Positions 16,945 to 25,687 of a stretch of 44,733 nucleotides of DNA are shown here, piece after piece; the stretch's first letter is position 1, and every line of letters begins with the position of its first letter. Below the pieces are notes generated by a model. The model did not search any database and was not told the DNA's origin. It was given only the letters and a program-made list of their open reading frames with translations. The stretch lies in the IMG/VR virus record IMGVR_UViG_3300042867_000519, positions 1-44,733 of that record. One strand, given 5' to 3'. The position numbers were made by a program, and so were the translations under genes. Source of the DNA: a virus.

Positions 16945-17247
16945 TTATATTGAATTCTCTCTTCTAAAATTTGATACAATTGTATCAATGTTTTGCGGTA
17001 TTCTTATTTGAGTTCCCGTCGGTGCTTTGAGTGTGGCTTTGATGCCATTGGCTTGAGCAATAATCCACCACAAAGTTGCGTCTCCATAATATTTGCTAGC
17101 CATGCTGTCTAAATAATCTGTTTCATTAGCCACTATATAAATATCATTGGCATAATATGGTATTTTTGGATAGCGTGTAGTTCTATACACTCTCTTTCCG
17201 TCATAACGATTAAACACATTGTTTTTGTTTGATATATATCTGTTCAT
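16945..17247 (-). CDS. Baseplate wedge protein, gp53-like with LysM-type fold
   Basis: This 100-aa protein starts at the ATG at 17,247, which overlaps the TGA of the preceding gene (ATGA), so the two are translationally coupled. The core ETDYLDSMASKYYGDATLWW followed by IIAQANG, and the C-terminal GTQIRIPQN, is the LysM-like pattern seen in T4 gp53 and small tail proteins (a YYGDxxLWWxIAxAN signature). In T4, gp53 helps assemble wedges around the hub. Its position between two large baseplate genes fits this. Confidence 0.85.
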   Translation of the reverse strand: MNRYISNKNNVFNRYDGKRVYRTTRYPKIPYYANDIYIVANETDYLDSMASKYYGDATLWWIIAQANGIKATLKAPTGTQIRIPQNIDTIVSNFRRENSI

Positions 17248-19313
17248 AATAACCACCTTCCAGTTTCTTTTCCATCTGTACTATATGATGCATTGCCGTA
17301 GTGAGCATCGCTGCCCAGTGCTTGTCGTTTTTCCATCAGTTTCAGTTGCACACCCACGTCCACTTTCATTGGTAATTGGCGAGACTTTACACCATCAATA
17401 ATTATGGTTTTTGTTGGACTGGCAATGTACGAATAATCTTTTGAACGCAGTGTTTCCCAATTTGTGTCGTCTGGTATGGTCACACTCACCGATTGCATGA
17501 CCGCCGGTTGATCATAAAACAAATCACCCAGTCTAAATGTTATCATTGGTGGATAAATGAAACGACTTTCTTTACCAGATGTATTAACATTCTCAGATTC
17601 ATTTGTCACAGTTGCTTTGCCGGTATATTTACTTGGTTTTGTGAATCCAACTAAATAATTGATTCTGTTCCACATTGGTAGCATTTCTAATGCACTGTTT
17701 GCATATACAGTGAATGAAAGGTTCACATCTCGGCTAAATCCTTTGTATAAAAATAGTTTATCTGCGCGACCAATATATTCTATAGTTTCCCAGTCTGCAC
17801 TGTGTTGATCACTCAGTCCTGTGACAGTTGCTCTGAATGGCACATATATCTTGTTGATCAAATCATAAAAATAGAAGAATATTAAATCTTTAGATTGATC
17901 GCCCAAAATTAATTCATCTGGAATTTCACCTCGTTCTCCATCAATGACATCATATTCATTATATTGATCACTTGAATTTGCCAAAGAATTGGCTTCATAG
18001 TCAGATACTTTTGCAAACATTCTATTATCAAGAGTAATAATTCCTGCCGCTTTTTGCATCAGAGATTCAAACTTCTCATTGGTGCTTCCTTTTCCTGGTA
18101 TATCTTTATATGTTGGATAAGATACACCTTTGTAATCTTTTAATCGAGTATGTGCTTCTGTTGACCGTCTAGATTGAATGGGTTTATTTATATCAAACGA
18201 CTCAATAGCAGTTTTCATGTATTCTGCATATACATTCTTCAATCCCGTAGTTCCTTGCAATCCTCCTATACCGCCTGTACTTGGGTCTGAAGTTAATCCT
18301 TCGGTTTTAATTTTATCATCATCTGCATACCAAACTATTGTATCTTTTCTCTTTTGTTTTTGTGGTGAATATTTATGAAAAACTTTAACGTTATTTTTTA
18401 GATCAATGTTTAATTCAATTTTACCATTGTAAAATTTTGGATAGTTTATGGCGGTAGTGGATAGTAATTCAGCCTTGTCTTCCAAAAATACATGATATGC
18501 ACCGTCGTTGCCATTTGGATATTCCGGTCTAAATTCCCAAGATAAATCTGGGTTTCCGTTTATACCACTGCGCCAGCGTGGATTGGTACCCGAAATGTTA
18601 TTTTTTAAATTTTTTATCAAACCATCCAACAAATTTTGTAAAAAAGTCTTATTTTTTTTTGGACCGGTTGTGGTAGTAATCCATGTTCTTGAAAATCTAT
18701 CGTCTGCCGACATTGCTGTATTAAGACGAAGTTTTCCCGCTCTGCTTCCTCCCCGTCCACCCGCATAGTCTGAAACGTCACGAGTCGCAGTTCCATCTAT
18801 TGGATTTACGCTTTGGGCTTCCATTTCACAGGATTGTATGCCAAGTGTGCTAAGAATCGCGGTTCTAAAAAAGTCCAATCCAACCGTTTCCATGTGACGA
18901 ATTGGATAATCAATCAATCCAAACGAACCGGGCTTTGCCGTTGCTTTTAACAAACTTAATGGATTGTATACTCTTGTTTCATTAAAAGCATTTGCATTTT
19001 GCATCGACCTCTGACTGCTGAAGAACTTGAGTCCATTTCCTGTTACTGAGTATTTACCAATTCTTTGCAAATCTCTTACAGTTGAACCAATCGGAGATGC
19101 TTGACTATCATATTTGGTTAAATTCTTTAAAAATGTAGAATCACTTATTTTTGTATATACAAATGGCTGTGATGGTCCAAAACTATATGTTGTGAACGGA
19201 GTGTATTTATTATATATAGAATTGGCATTGGCTTGAAATGTAGCCACTCTTTGATCAGCCGTTTGTCTTTGTATTGGGCTAAATCCGTTTGGTATTGGTG
19301 TATCTTCTAGCAT
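17244..19313 (-). CDS. Baseplate / tail-tube-junction structural protein, 689 aa
   Basis: This large virion protein has no enzymatic motif. Its N-terminal half is Asn/Ser/Thr-rich. The C-terminal third (about 480-660) has a beta-rich pattern: WETIEYIGRADKLFLYKGF, then a GDLFYDQPAVMQSVSVTIPD stretch, WETLRSKDYSYI and QLPMKVDVGVQLKL. This resembles tube-fold proteins that cap the baseplate (gp48/gp54-like), which is my best guess rather than a firm match. It is encoded immediately after the tape-measure gene and coupled by ATGA overlap to the gp53-like gene, consistent with a hub-proximal protein. Confidence 0.7.
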   Translation of the reverse strand: MLEDTPIPNGFSPIQRQTADQRVATFQANANSIYNKYTPFTTYSFGPSQPFVYTKISDSTFLKNLTKYDSQASPIGSTVRDLQRIGKYSVTGNGLKFFSSQRSMQNANAFNETRVYNPLSLLKATAKPGSFGLIDYPIRHMETVGLDFFRTAILSTLGIQSCEMEAQSVNPIDGTATRDVSDYAGGRGGSRAGKLRLNTAMSADDRFSRTWITTTTGPKKNKTFLQNLLDGLIKNLKNNISGTNPRWRSGINGNPDLSWEFRPEYPNGNDGAYHVFLEDKAELLSTTAINYPKFYNGKIELNIDLKNNVKVFHKYSPQKQKRKDTIVWYADDDKIKTEGLTSDPSTGGIGGLQGTTGLKNVYAEYMKTAIESFDINKPIQSRRSTEAHTRLKDYKGVSYPTYKDIPGKGSTNEKFESLMQKAAGIITLDNRMFAKVSDYEANSLANSSDQYNEYDVIDGERGEIPDELILGDQSKDLIFFYFYDLINKIYVPFRATVTGLSDQHSADWETIEYIGRADKLFLYKGFSRDVNLSFTVYANSALEMLPMWNRINYLVGFTKPSKYTGKATVTNESENVNTSGKESRFIYPPMITFRLGDLFYDQPAVMQSVSVTIPDDTNWETLRSKDYSYIASPTKTIIIDGVKSRQLPMKVDVGVQLKLMEKRQALGSDAHYGNASYSTDGKETGRWLL

Positions 19314-19319
19314 ATTCTA

Positions 19320-19330
19320 TATAAATATCA
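19320..19330 (-). promoter_or_regulatory. TGATATTTATA motif, copy 2
   Basis: An exact copy of the 11-bp motif fills most of the 17-bp gap between the tape-measure stop and the ATG at 19,313. It ends only 6 bp before the ATG, so if it is a promoter the transcript would be nearly leaderless. An RNA-level role is an alternative. Confidence 0.35.
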
Positions 19331-22300
19331 TTATCTTCCAGTTGCTGACATGGCTGCACTCACATCACTTCCATCCAAATATACTCTTACAGCTCCACCG
19401 ACCAATAGATTAGTCAATGTGTCAAGTTTAGCTTCCAATGCAGATGTGTCAATTTTTGTTCCGGCTGTTAGTGTTTCTGTTTTATCAGATTTTCCAAGAT
19501 TTGCTACAGCATCTGTTAATTGTTGCACAACTTCTCTCAATGCATCTAGATTCTTTACTTCTATGACGCCAGCTGTTTCCATCGTGGTGCTGTCTATTTG
19601 AGGCTTAGATTCGGTAGCAATATCATTTCCACCAAACAATTTTCCAATAAATGGAATGTTTTTAACAAAATCAAGTGCTTTCTTGAATGGAGATGTAATG
19701 AAACCAAATATTTCGGATGCTGCGTTTTTGATGCTATCTACAACAAGTGAGAATGCAGATGTGATAAAATCAAAAGCAGCACCAAATGAAGATTTGATAC
19801 CATCTACAATAGAAGTTCCAAGATTTCCGTCTCCGCCGAATATACCAGATATAAAATTAAACGCGGTTCTGAATGGGAATGTTATTACATCGAGTAGCAT
19901 TGATCCTATTGCTTTTATACCATCTACTATCATTAAACCAAGTTCGGATGGCGACTGCCCCGCTATTCCGGAATCGTTTTTGAACCAACCAAACATCTTT
20001 TGGAATGGCCATTTTAACCCCCCAAATATAGCATCCCCCACAGACTTAATTCCCTTCAGCATACTGTCACCAACTCCTGGCCACATCCAATTTAAAAGCC
20101 ATGCCGCCATATCTATGAACGGTTGCACCAACACATTATACAATGCTTTTGGTATTGCGACGAACGATTTTAGTATTTTTTCTCCAATATCCATATCATC
20201 ACTTGACCATATGTCCATGAATTGACCTACAAGATCAACTACCACTTGAACTGCGTTTATTATCAATCCAATTGGACCCGCAAGCTTCGCAATCGTACCA
20301 AAAACTTTAACAAAAGGACCAACAAATGATGCTCCTTTAGAAGCAACTCCAAAAAAGTTGCTTGCCATAGAAATTAATGGCTTAAATAAATTATAAACTC
20401 TGGAGAATCCGGATGCAATAAATTCCACAAACGGTACCACCGATTGAAATATTGTTTTTAAAAATCCAAAATTGGATGCTATTGATGTGGCAAGTGACGA
20501 AATAAGTTTTGCGGTTGATGCAACTGCGTCAAAGTTGCTTCCAAATAATCTAGCAATACCAGTAACTCTGTTTAGTGCCAAGAAAATTTCTCCAATCACC
20601 TCTCCAATTTTTTCGGACCAATCATATACAGTCACCATAACAGCCGATACTTTTTCTGCAAAAGCTGCAAATTTCTTTGTATTTTCTGCATTTCCCATCA
20701 AAGCCTGTCCAATGTTTAGTATTGGTTTCAACATTCCGCGTATCAAAGCTGACACTATTTTAAATGCTGGTAAAAGTATCATTGCAACCACTCGAACGAC
20801 CGGTTCAAGAATGTCTGCCAATGAAACCAAAAGTGATTGGAACGTGTTTGCAAAGTTACTCATCATTCCTTGCATTTTTTGTTGCATCAGTACTTTTTCA
20901 TTTTGTTTTACCAAGTTGGCATCATCAAGAGATGCCATATTTTTTAAGTTTTCCAACTCGGCTTCTTGTGCTAATAGTTTATCTTTTGCCGCTTGATCCC
21001 CGCCTAGTAATATAGCATCTCTTTGCTTTTCAACGGCAATCATCTTTGAAAGGTCTTTGAGTTCCATACCAGCCGCCACTGCAAGTTTCTCGCGTTGATA
21101 TACGCTCATTTTTTCAAAATCGCCAGCTTTTTTTACAGTATCAAGCGTTGCCTTGGCAGCACCGGCAATGTCTCCGTCATACGCCAACTGTCGTGCTTTT
21201 TGGAAAGAAACACTCTTGCCGAGTAAGGCACTCAACTCCAATTCATCGTTTATGCTAGAACTATAATCCAACAACTTTCTTTGAGATGCCACAATCTTGT
21301 TCATGTCCGTTCCCAATGCTCTTGCTGCAATTGCGGATTTCATGAGTTTGCTTGGATTTGAACCCAACATTGCGGTAGTTTGTTCAGATGCATTGGCAAT
21401 ATCATTCATCACCAATTTAAATGGAACGCCCGCCTTTTCAGATATACCAGCACCAACCTTGATCACATTCATTGCGGCTTCTTGCGTGGCTCCTCCCAGT
21501 CCTTGGAAATTAGCCAACACATTTGCAGAATCTGCTTCTGCCACACCAAGGTTTGCTGACAACAATGCAACATTACCAAGCGTTTCTTTTGTTATTAACG
21601 AAGTTCTTCCAAATACATCCGTTAATGCTTTTGCTGATGTATATACTTCTTTTATACCAACACCCATATCTTGGAATTGTCTATTGACGGATTCTGCGTC
21701 AGAACGCAATTGTACCATCTGGTTAATTGAAAATCCTGTTTCTTTTCTAAATGATTCCGCTGCTTTATCTAATTCAACAAATCTTTCATATGCCATTTGA
21801 ATAAGCTTCCAAAAATTTAATTTACCGGTGAGATTTGATATTTCCTCTGTGATTTCTTTTGATTTTTTTAAAAGAATATTTATTTCTTTTCTTCTTCCAA
21901 CATTTTCTGCTTGCAAATACCCTTGTCGTTTTTCCAGTTCTAAATTCTCTTTTCCAATCGCGGGGATGTCGTTCTTTTTTTCTATTTTTTTTCGTTTTTT
22001 TATTTCACTTGCCAGATCTATTTCAACAGTTTTTAATTGTTCTGATGCTAATACCTGTGCGTCTATCAACCCGACACCTCGTTCAATTGTCCGATTTCTT
22101 TCATTTATAAGCTCTCCATATGCAACTTCCGATTGTGTAAACTCTTTATTTAAAAGAGATTGTTCAATCGACAAAGTGTGTGATTGTTTTTGGAGTTCCG
22201 CCCTTTCTTCCATTAATTTTTTATAAGACTCTGCGGTATGTGTGTCACCTTCACCACCTTCTCGTATATCAAGTTCAACATCTCGCAATTTAAAAGCAAT

Positions 22301-22786
22301 GTCCAATTGCTTCTTTGCATTTTCTTCGGCTTTATCCGTTAATAATCCACGAGATTGCATGTTCGACAACATGTCTTTATCAATACGTTGTAATAGACCA
22401 TCATTTTTTAAAATTTTTCTACCAAGACTTTCCGCCTCTTCCAATAATGACAATTTTTCACTTTCTAAAATATTTATATTTTTTACAATTGACTCATGAC
22501 GTTCTAGAACCTTTTTATTATCATTTATTTTTTCTCCAATTGACTGGAGTTCAATATTATTGTCCCGTATAGCGGTTTGTTGTTCTCGCATCGCCGTTTT
22601 GGTTTTATCCAAATCACTGTATGCGTTTTTTATAGATTTTTGTACATTTTTATATTGATCGGCAATCTGTTTTGAAAAATCCAATTGCTCTGAAAGTTTT
22701 TCGACGATATCTTGCTCGCCTTTTTGGCGAGCTTCCATAATCTCCTCGATTTCTTTAGCTGTTAACTTTGGGTCTTTGTCGGCCAT
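19331..22786 (-). CDS. Tail tape-measure protein
   Basis: At 1,151 aa this is one of the longest genes here, and it sits between hub and tube-junction genes as expected. It sets tail length and fills the tube lumen. Residues 1-310 are coiled coil, rich in Lys, Glu, Gln and Leu. The middle (about 360-620) is Ala-rich helical. From about 640 on there are repeated hydrophobic helices (for example VVRVVAMILLPAFKIVSALI) and Phe/Gly-rich amphipathic repeats of the FKKALDFVKNIPFIGKLFGG type, typical of membrane-active tape-measure C-termini. There is no peptidase or transglycosylase motif. If tail length scales at about 0.15 nm per residue, the tail would be much longer than that of T4. Confidence 0.9.
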   Translation of the reverse strand: MADKDPKLTAKEIEEIMEARQKGEQDIVEKLSEQLDFSKQIADQYKNVQKSIKNAYSDLDKTKTAMREQQTAIRDNNIELQSIGEKINDNKKVLERHESIVKNINILESEKLSLLEEAESLGRKILKNDGLLQRIDKDMLSNMQSRGLLTDKAEENAKKQLDIAFKLRDVELDIREGGEGDTHTAESYKKLMEERAELQKQSHTLSIEQSLLNKEFTQSEVAYGELINERNRTIERGVGLIDAQVLASEQLKTVEIDLASEIKKRKKIEKKNDIPAIGKENLELEKRQGYLQAENVGRRKEINILLKKSKEITEEISNLTGKLNFWKLIQMAYERFVELDKAAESFRKETGFSINQMVQLRSDAESVNRQFQDMGVGIKEVYTSAKALTDVFGRTSLITKETLGNVALLSANLGVAEADSANVLANFQGLGGATQEAAMNVIKVGAGISEKAGVPFKLVMNDIANASEQTTAMLGSNPSKLMKSAIAARALGTDMNKIVASQRKLLDYSSSINDELELSALLGKSVSFQKARQLAYDGDIAGAAKATLDTVKKAGDFEKMSVYQREKLAVAAGMELKDLSKMIAVEKQRDAILLGGDQAAKDKLLAQEAELENLKNMASLDDANLVKQNEKVLMQQKMQGMMSNFANTFQSLLVSLADILEPVVRVVAMILLPAFKIVSALIRGMLKPILNIGQALMGNAENTKKFAAFAEKVSAVMVTVYDWSEKIGEVIGEIFLALNRVTGIARLFGSNFDAVASTAKLISSLATSIASNFGFLKTIFQSVVPFVEFIASGFSRVYNLFKPLISMASNFFGVASKGASFVGPFVKVFGTIAKLAGPIGLIINAVQVVVDLVGQFMDIWSSDDMDIGEKILKSFVAIPKALYNVLVQPFIDMAAWLLNWMWPGVGDSMLKGIKSVGDAIFGGLKWPFQKMFGWFKNDSGIAGQSPSELGLMIVDGIKAIGSMLLDVITFPFRTAFNFISGIFGGDGNLGTSIVDGIKSSFGAAFDFITSAFSLVVDSIKNAASEIFGFITSPFKKALDFVKNIPFIGKLFGGNDIATESKPQIDSTTMETAGVIEVKNLDALREVVQQLTDAVANLGKSDKTETLTAGTKIDTSALEAKLDTLTNLLVGGAVRVYLDGSDVSAAMSATGR

Positions 22787-22812
22787 TTATTATAAATTCG
22801 TTAGTGTTATAT

Positions 22813-22823
22813 TATAAATATCA
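22813..22823 (-). promoter_or_regulatory. TGATATTTATA motif, copy 3
   Basis: An exact 11-bp copy lies 27 bp upstream of the tape-measure ATG in the 44-bp gap after the hub paralogue. The spacing suits a promoter with a short leader. Confidence 0.45.
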
Positions 22824-22830
22824 CTTTTGG

Positions 22831-23748
22831 TTACTTTTTTGCTGTTGGAGGACGTGCTATCTTGCTGGGCTGTTTGCTTCCTTCACTGGCCGATTTGTTG
22901 GCATCTGCTTCTGCTTTCTTGGCATCCACCAACTTTTTGATATAAAAAGCCCTCAACATTGTTGGCATTTTATATACACCTTCTTGAGTAAATGCACCAT
23001 TGCTATAATAACAAAGATCAAATATCTCGCTGTGTATGTTCATTTTACTTTCTGGTCTTATAGCAAATATATCAGTATTTATGTCCATTTTGCTGTTTCT
23101 GACAACATTGCATGATGGACAACTTACTGCTATTTCATTTATATAACCTGGTGTATGTTCTTCATAAAACTTTCTGAATAGTTTGCTGTCTGTTGCACTC
23201 AGTTCATATTCATAAAAGTTATTTATATCTATTACATCATCTATTTTTAAAGTGATAGCTTTGGCAAAAGCCAACCAACCATGTTTTATATATATATCAT
23301 GTTCATTGCAGGTTGGTAATTTGAAATATACATTCTTTTTGCATTTTTGAAAAGTGTAGCTCAAACAATTATTTCCGCGTTCATATATTGAAAAATCAAA
23401 CATTTTGCCGCGAAATGCAAATGATATATCATGTTCATATTCAGACTCACATTCTGAACATTGTGCTTTCATTTTTGTATAAGCACCATAATTGGCAATA
23501 CGCAGATTCAATAATATTGCTTGCTTATCACAATACAACAATTCACTGGTGTCTATACCACCTTCTACAACAGCATCAAGAAATGATGTTTCCAATAGGC
23601 CGCGTTTGGCCAAATTATTATTACACAACAGTTCTTCGTGTTGTCCCGTTATAGGAAATATATTTAATTTACCGGAAGCATATCGCGAACCGCTTGGATA
23701 GAAATATCCTTCTGATGCCAGATCAATGATTTCGGCGTGCAGATTCAC
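22831..23748 (-). CDS. Baseplate hub protein, T4 gp26/gp51-type, paralogue 2
   Basis: The 305-aa protein carries the T4_baseplate family pattern: LASEGYFYPSG...G+LNIFPITGQHEELLCNNN, then CSECESEYEHDISF (a CxxC pair) and a second pair, CPSC, near residue 210, suggesting a zinc-stabilised fold. It is homologous over its length to the protein encoded upstream at 23,757-24,620. The only reasonable start is GTG at 23,748, because an in-frame TGA lies two codons before it and the nearby ATG is out of frame. The C-terminus is a Lys/Ala-rich tail that the other copy lacks. Confidence 0.8.
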   Translation of the reverse strand: MNLHAEIIDLASEGYFYPSGSRYASGKLNIFPITGQHEELLCNNNLAKRGLLETSFLDAVVEGGIDTSELLYCDKQAILLNLRIANYGAYTKMKAQCSECESEYEHDISFAFRGKMFDFSIYERGNNCLSYTFQKCKKNVYFKLPTCNEHDIYIKHGWLAFAKAITLKIDDVIDINNFYEYELSATDSKLFRKFYEEHTPGYINEIAVSCPSCNVVRNSKMDINTDIFAIRPESKMNIHSEIFDLCYYSNGAFTQEGVYKMPTMLRAFYIKKLVDAKKAEADANKSASEGSKQPSKIARPPTAKK

Positions 23749-23756
23749 GCTTCATT

Positions 23757-24620
23757 TTAGTTCTCGGTCAAGTTTGGCCAGAAGAAATTTGCTCCCAATG
23801 GAACAGTCATCTTGACTTGATGCCCACATGCTGGACAAGTAAAGTCAAAATTCATATTCATGTCTGGTGTGTTTTCGCGCACAAACTTGCGTAGAGCCAA
23901 ACTATCTTTGGCTGTTAGTTGAGTATCAACAAAATTCTTAATTTTACCACGATCAGATTCACCATCAATCGACTTTATAGTATATTTCAAACGAGTGGTG
24001 ATTTCCGGAGCATTTGTATTGTTGGCTCCGCTAAATTTAGCCAATGCTTTTAGTTCAGCGTCAATATCAGTTTCATCTTTATGGGTCAGCAAACTGACTG
24101 TAACAACTTTACCAGAATTTGGCAATTTGAACGACAATCTGTTTTCACCTTTTGTCAGCATATCTGTGTTCAGTGGTTTGGCTTTTAATACACCCAAATC
24201 AATTTCCACATTTGATTCAACGCCGCATTCTGGGCACTTGATTTTTGTGGTATAATTTTCACCATATGCACTTTTGCGAGCAGCAATAAACAATGCATTT
24301 TTGTCACCAATAAGCAGATCTTCTATACCAACATTTGGTGTAGCAATAAGTGCTTTTAGAAACTCATCCAACACTGTGCCTTTCTTGAGTAAATTGGTGT
24401 TGCTCAGAATGTCTTCATGGCGAGCTGTGACTTGGTATATTTCAATCTTGCCATTGCTCAATGGATGATTGGCTGGATAAAAATAACCTTGAGATGGCAA
24501 ATCTACATTTTCAGTTGGTATATTTTGCTTTGGTGCTTCTGCTTGATTTTGAATCAATGCAGTTTTGACCGCGTTATTGAACGGTGCTGACTTTGATACA
24601 GGAATGGTTGTGTCTGACAT
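23757..24620 (-). CDS. Baseplate hub protein, T4 gp26/gp51-type, paralogue 1
   Basis: The 287-aa protein has the conserved VDLPSQGYFYPANHPLSNGK start, then IYQVTARHEDILSNTNLLKK, a CPECG pair near residue 130 and CPACG near residue 270. The two CxxC pairs probably bind one zinc. In T4 this family (gp26 and relatives) takes part in hub assembly. It is followed after 8 bp by a diverged second copy, so the hub may be a hetero-oligomer. The N-terminal 35 residues are disordered and Pro/Gln-rich. Confidence 0.85.
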   Translation of the reverse strand: MSDTTIPVSKSAPFNNAVKTALIQNQAEAPKQNIPTENVDLPSQGYFYPANHPLSNGKIEIYQVTARHEDILSNTNLLKKGTVLDEFLKALIATPNVGIEDLLIGDKNALFIAARKSAYGENYTTKIKCPECGVESNVEIDLGVLKAKPLNTDMLTKGENRLSFKLPNSGKVVTVSLLTHKDETDIDAELKALAKFSGANNTNAPEITTRLKYTIKSIDGESDRGKIKNFVDTQLTAKDSLALRKFVRENTPDMNMNFDFTCPACGHQVKMTVPLGANFFWPNLTEN

Positions 24621-24699
24621 AATATTTGTAACGATTGATTGTTACTCATATATATGAACTACAAAAAGTTTTGTGTATATATAAAAACTAAGATATTAT

Positions 24700-25683
24700 T
24701 TATATCTTTTTCTTATCTTCATCCGCTGCTTTCTTTTTATTTGCAGCAATCAATTGAACAACACCCATCAATAATATAGAACCAGCCGCTATTGCTCCAA
24801 CGATCCACATAGGAATTGTTGTTGCCATATATGCAAGACCCAGAAATGTGATGCCAGAAAAAATCATATTGAAGCTCTTGAATAACACGCCGAGAATCAC
24901 AAACAATATTCCAATACCACCCAACAATCTAACCAACCATACCATAAGTTCTTGTTGTTGTGCTTCTTTTAATAAACGAACTTGATCTACTGCATCAGCA
25001 CGAATGCGATCAACTTCTATTTTCTTTTCAGCTTCTATCTTTTCAATTGCAATACGATTGGATTCTTTTAGTTGCGACTTTTCTTTTTCTTTTTGAACAA
25101 TTATTGCTTCAGCATCATCCAATTGAGCTTTTTGATTCACAGCCAATTCAATTGTTGCTTTGTATTTTATATACAATCCATCTATACTTTTTTGAAGAGA
25201 TTCTTTAATGATTTTTTCTTCAGCAACTTCTTTTTGAATTTCTGATTTTTTAGCGTCAGTTAGAATATCTGTGCGCATCATTATTTCTTTTGAACGTAGA
25301 TGTGCAATGGTGGTATTAATGTCTACTTTTTTCTTTTCTTGAGTTACATGATATACACCATAGTTTATTTCTGATATTTTAACGAAATTCTCAAGGTCTT
25401 TTTCGCGAAGATCATTATATGCCTTTTGTGTTTCTGCCTTTAACTTGGCATATTCAGCCTCCATATTTTTTTTGTCATCTGCTGCTTTTTTTTCCACCGT
25501 TTCTGCCCTTTCCATTGCTTCTTTTGCCGTTTGTGCAGCAACAACTGCCGCCACATTTACTTCTGGTTCTTTTACTATTTGTTCGGATTTTTCCAGTTTC
25601 TTTCCAAAACTAGGCATTTTTGGTATACTTGGACAGCCTGTCAATAGAAACAGAGCCAGAAATGATATGACTAGTTTTTTCAT
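24700..25683 (-). CDS. Phage lipoprotein with long coiled coil and C-terminal membrane segments (spanin-like candidate)
   Basis: I place the start at the ATG at 25,683 (327 aa), because the sequence then opens with a perfect lipoprotein signal: MKKLVISFLALFLLTGC, with Cys17 as the lipidated residue. An upstream extension would bury this. Residues ~25-240 are Lys/Glu/Ala-rich coiled coil. Residues ~247-313 hold three hydrophobic segments, and the C-terminus is Lys/Asp-rich. An outer-membrane lipid anchor, a periplasm-spanning coil and inner-membrane segments give the topology of a unimolecular spanin, which fuses the two membranes at lysis. Known u-spanins are shorter with a single TM, so a different envelope role is possible. 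Confidence 0.75.
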   Translation of the reverse strand: MKKLVISFLALFLLTGCPSIPKMPSFGKKLEKSEQIVKEPEVNVAAVVAAQTAKEAMERAETVEKKAADDKKNMEAEYAKLKAETQKAYNDLREKDLENFVKISEINYGVYHVTQEKKKVDINTTIAHLRSKEIMMRTDILTDAKKSEIQKEVAEEKIIKESLQKSIDGLYIKYKATIELAVNQKAQLDDAEAIIVQKEKEKSQLKESNRIAIEKIEAEKKIEVDRIRADAVDQVRLLKEAQQQELMVWLVRLLGGIGILFVILGVLFKSFNMIFSGITFLGLAYMATTIPMWIVGAIAAGSILLMGVVQLIAANKKKAADEDKKKI

Positions 25684-25687
25684 GATA

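Noticed and set aside
19656-20996. Long plus-strand ORFs (up to 189 aa) inside the tape-measure gene
   Set aside because: They are antisense shadows of an Ala/Ile-rich helical protein, with no recognisable domain and no start signals.
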